Shown: piece after piece, positions 29,596-31,000 of the stretch
Layout: each line of letters opens with the position of its first letter
Numbering within the stretch: position 1 is the first letter of the stretch
Origin: Symbiodinium natans
Lineage: Eukaryota; Sar; Dinophyceae; Suessiales; Symbiodiniaceae
Direction of reading: 5' to 3'
Length of the DNA stretch: 31,000 nucleotides
Assembly (NCBI GenBank): GCA_905221605.1
Contig: CAJNDS010002079.1
Location: forward strand, 800,001-831,000
Position numbers and translations under genes: made by a program
The notes under the pieces: generated by a model
What the model saw: the letters and a program-made list of their open reading frames with translations, nothing else
Told to the model about the DNA's origin: nothing
Databases searched by the model: none

Positions 29596-31000
29596 GGCAA
29601 ATTTTGACCCGCAAAGTTGTTCCTACCCGTTCCCGTTTTGTGTGGTATTTGCATCACTTTTCCCGAGTGCCAAGGGGATCCCGGCAAATTTTGACCGGCA
29701 AAGTTGTTCCTACCCTTTCCCGTTTTGTGTGGTATTTGCAGGACTTTCCCAGGGTGCCAAGGGAATCCCGGCAAATTTTGACCCGCAAAGTTGTTCCTAC
29801 CCTTTCCCGTTTTGTGTGGTATTTGCAGGACTTTTCCAGGGTGCCAAGGGGATCCCGGCAAATTTTGACCGGCAAAGTTGTTCCTACCCTTTCCCGTTTT
29901 GTGTGGTATTTGCATCACTTTTCCCGGGTGCCAAGGGGGTCCCGGCAAATTTTGACCCGCAAAGTTGTTCCTACCCGTTCCCGTTTTGTGTGGTATTTGC
30001 ATCACTTTTCCCGAGTGCCAAGGGGATTCCGGCAAATTTTGACCGGCAAAGTTGTTCCTACCCTTTCCCGTTTTGTGTGGTATTTGCAGGACTTTTCCAG
30101 GGTGCCAAGGGAATCCCGGCAAATTTTGACCCGCAAAGTTGTTCCTACCCTTTCCCGTTTTGTGTGGTATTTGCAGGACTTTTCCAGGGTGCCAAGGGAA
30201 TCCCGGCAAATTTTGACCGGCAAAGTTGTTCCTACCCTTTCCCGTTTTGTGTGGTATTTGCAGGACTTTTCCAGGGTGCCAAGGGAATCCCGGCAAATTT
30301 TGACCGGCAAAGTTGTTCCTACCCGTTCCCGTTTTGTGTGGTATTTGCATCACTTTTCCAGGGTGCCAAGGGGATCCCGGCAAATTTTGACCGGCAAAGT
30401 TGTTCCTACCCTTTCCCGTTTTGTGTGGTATTTGCATCACTTTTCCCGGGTGCCAAGGGGGTCCCGGCAAATTTTGACCCGCAAAGTTGTTCCTACCCGT
30501 TCCCGTTTTGTGTGGCATTTGCATCACTTTTCCCGAGTGCCAAGGGGATCCCGGCAAATTTTGACCGGCAAAGTTGTTCCTACCCTTTCCCGTTTTGTGT
30601 GGTATTTGCATAACTTTTCTAGGGTGCCAAGGGAATCCCGGCAAATTTTGACCGGCAAAGTTGTTCCTACCCTTTCCCGTTTTGTGTGGTATTTGCAGGA
30701 CTTTTCTAGGGTGCCAAGGGAATCCCGGCAAATTTTGACCCGCAAAGTTGTTCCTAACCTTTCCCGTTTTGTGTGGTATTTGCATCACTTTTCCGGGGTG
30801 CCAAGGGAATCCCGGCAAATTTTGACCGGCAAATGTTGTTCCTACCCTTTCCCGTTTTGTGTGGTATTTGCAGGACTTTTCCCGGGTGCCAAGGGGATCC
30901 CGGCAAATTTTGACCGGCAAAGTTGTTCCTACCCTTTCCCGTTTTGTGTGGTATTTGCAGGACTTTTCCAGGGTGCCAAGGGGATCCCGGCAAATTTTGA
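29596..31000 (-). repeat. 87-bp satellite, reverse array (about 16 units, runs off the window)
   Basis: The reverse complement of the forward satellite: GGCAAATTTTGACCCGCAAAG, then CCCGTTTTGTGTGGTATTTGC and GGGTGCCAAGGG. The period is 87 bp except near 30,831, where one unit has the extra base. As 87 = 3 x 29, one minus-strand frame is open for 475 codons (29-residue repeat with NFAGQNLPG and WHPGKV) and one + frame for 370. The array is truncated by the window end. Confidence 0.95.

Noticed and set aside
28123-31000. CRISPR array.
   Set aside because: Units of 87/88 bp follow each other with no unique spacers, and the context is eukaryotic.
1-31000. tRNA, rRNA, spliced-leader RNA genes or promoters.
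   Set aside because: I looked for conserved motifs (tRNA boxes, spliced-leader core) by eye and found none that I could support.

Overview
Eukaryotic nuclear DNA, most probably from a dinoflagellate or a close alveolate alga (inference, moderate confidence). The grounds are: (1) degenerate TTTAGGG/CCCTAAA repeats, the plant/alga/dinoflagellate telomere type, fill the first 23.9 kb on both strands; (2) many very short, GC-rich, coding-like segments, all best read on the + strand, begin after CAG/TAG and often end before GT, as expected for small exons in huge introns within a one-directional gene cluster; (3) one segment is recognisable as part of a DDE-type transposase of the pogo/Tigger-like class that is common in dinoflagellate genomes. 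I see no prokaryotic operon, rRNA, tRNA or CRISPR.

Layout. 1-23,870: telomere-like repeat domain. Short C-rich (CCCTAAA-like) and G-rich (TTTAGGG-like) tracts alternate with unique islands of about 35-200 bp. Many islands read as protein in one + frame, and I list about fifty as candidate exons or partial coding segments. A recurrent order is C-rich tract, (C)AG, coding island, G-rich tract. Introns would then start with G-rich telomere-like RNA and end with C-rich complementary RNA, and could fold into stems that bring the splice sites together. This is the main unusual observation. The domain also holds two copies of a 90-bp TA-flanked inverted-repeat element, a second inverted-repeat element flanked by TATT, local variants of the telomere unit (8, 9 and 17 bp), poly-G runs, and one 2.1-kb block (16,450-18,560) that is free of telomere-like repeats and densest in coding signal.

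23,900-28,122: abrupt change to a purine/pyrimidine-asymmetric (GA-rich) domain without telomere-like repeats, built from segmental duplications in the order P-Q-Q-P'-Q'. Open frames there are low-complexity K/R/E or S/L/F translations and I do not call genes.

28,123-31,000: two arrays of the same 87/88-bp satellite in opposite orientation (13 units forward, about 16 in reverse, running off the window), facing each other across a 340-bp spacer with an AT-rich inverted repeat, a 31-bp tandem repeat and a 20-bp perfect hairpin. The reverse array has 87-bp units (29 codons) and is therefore open in several frames, including a 475-codon frame that I regard as a by-product.

No complete gene is demonstrated. 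Products of the coding islands are unrecognised except the transposase; exon boundaries are my reading of the sequence and were not tested against transcripts.
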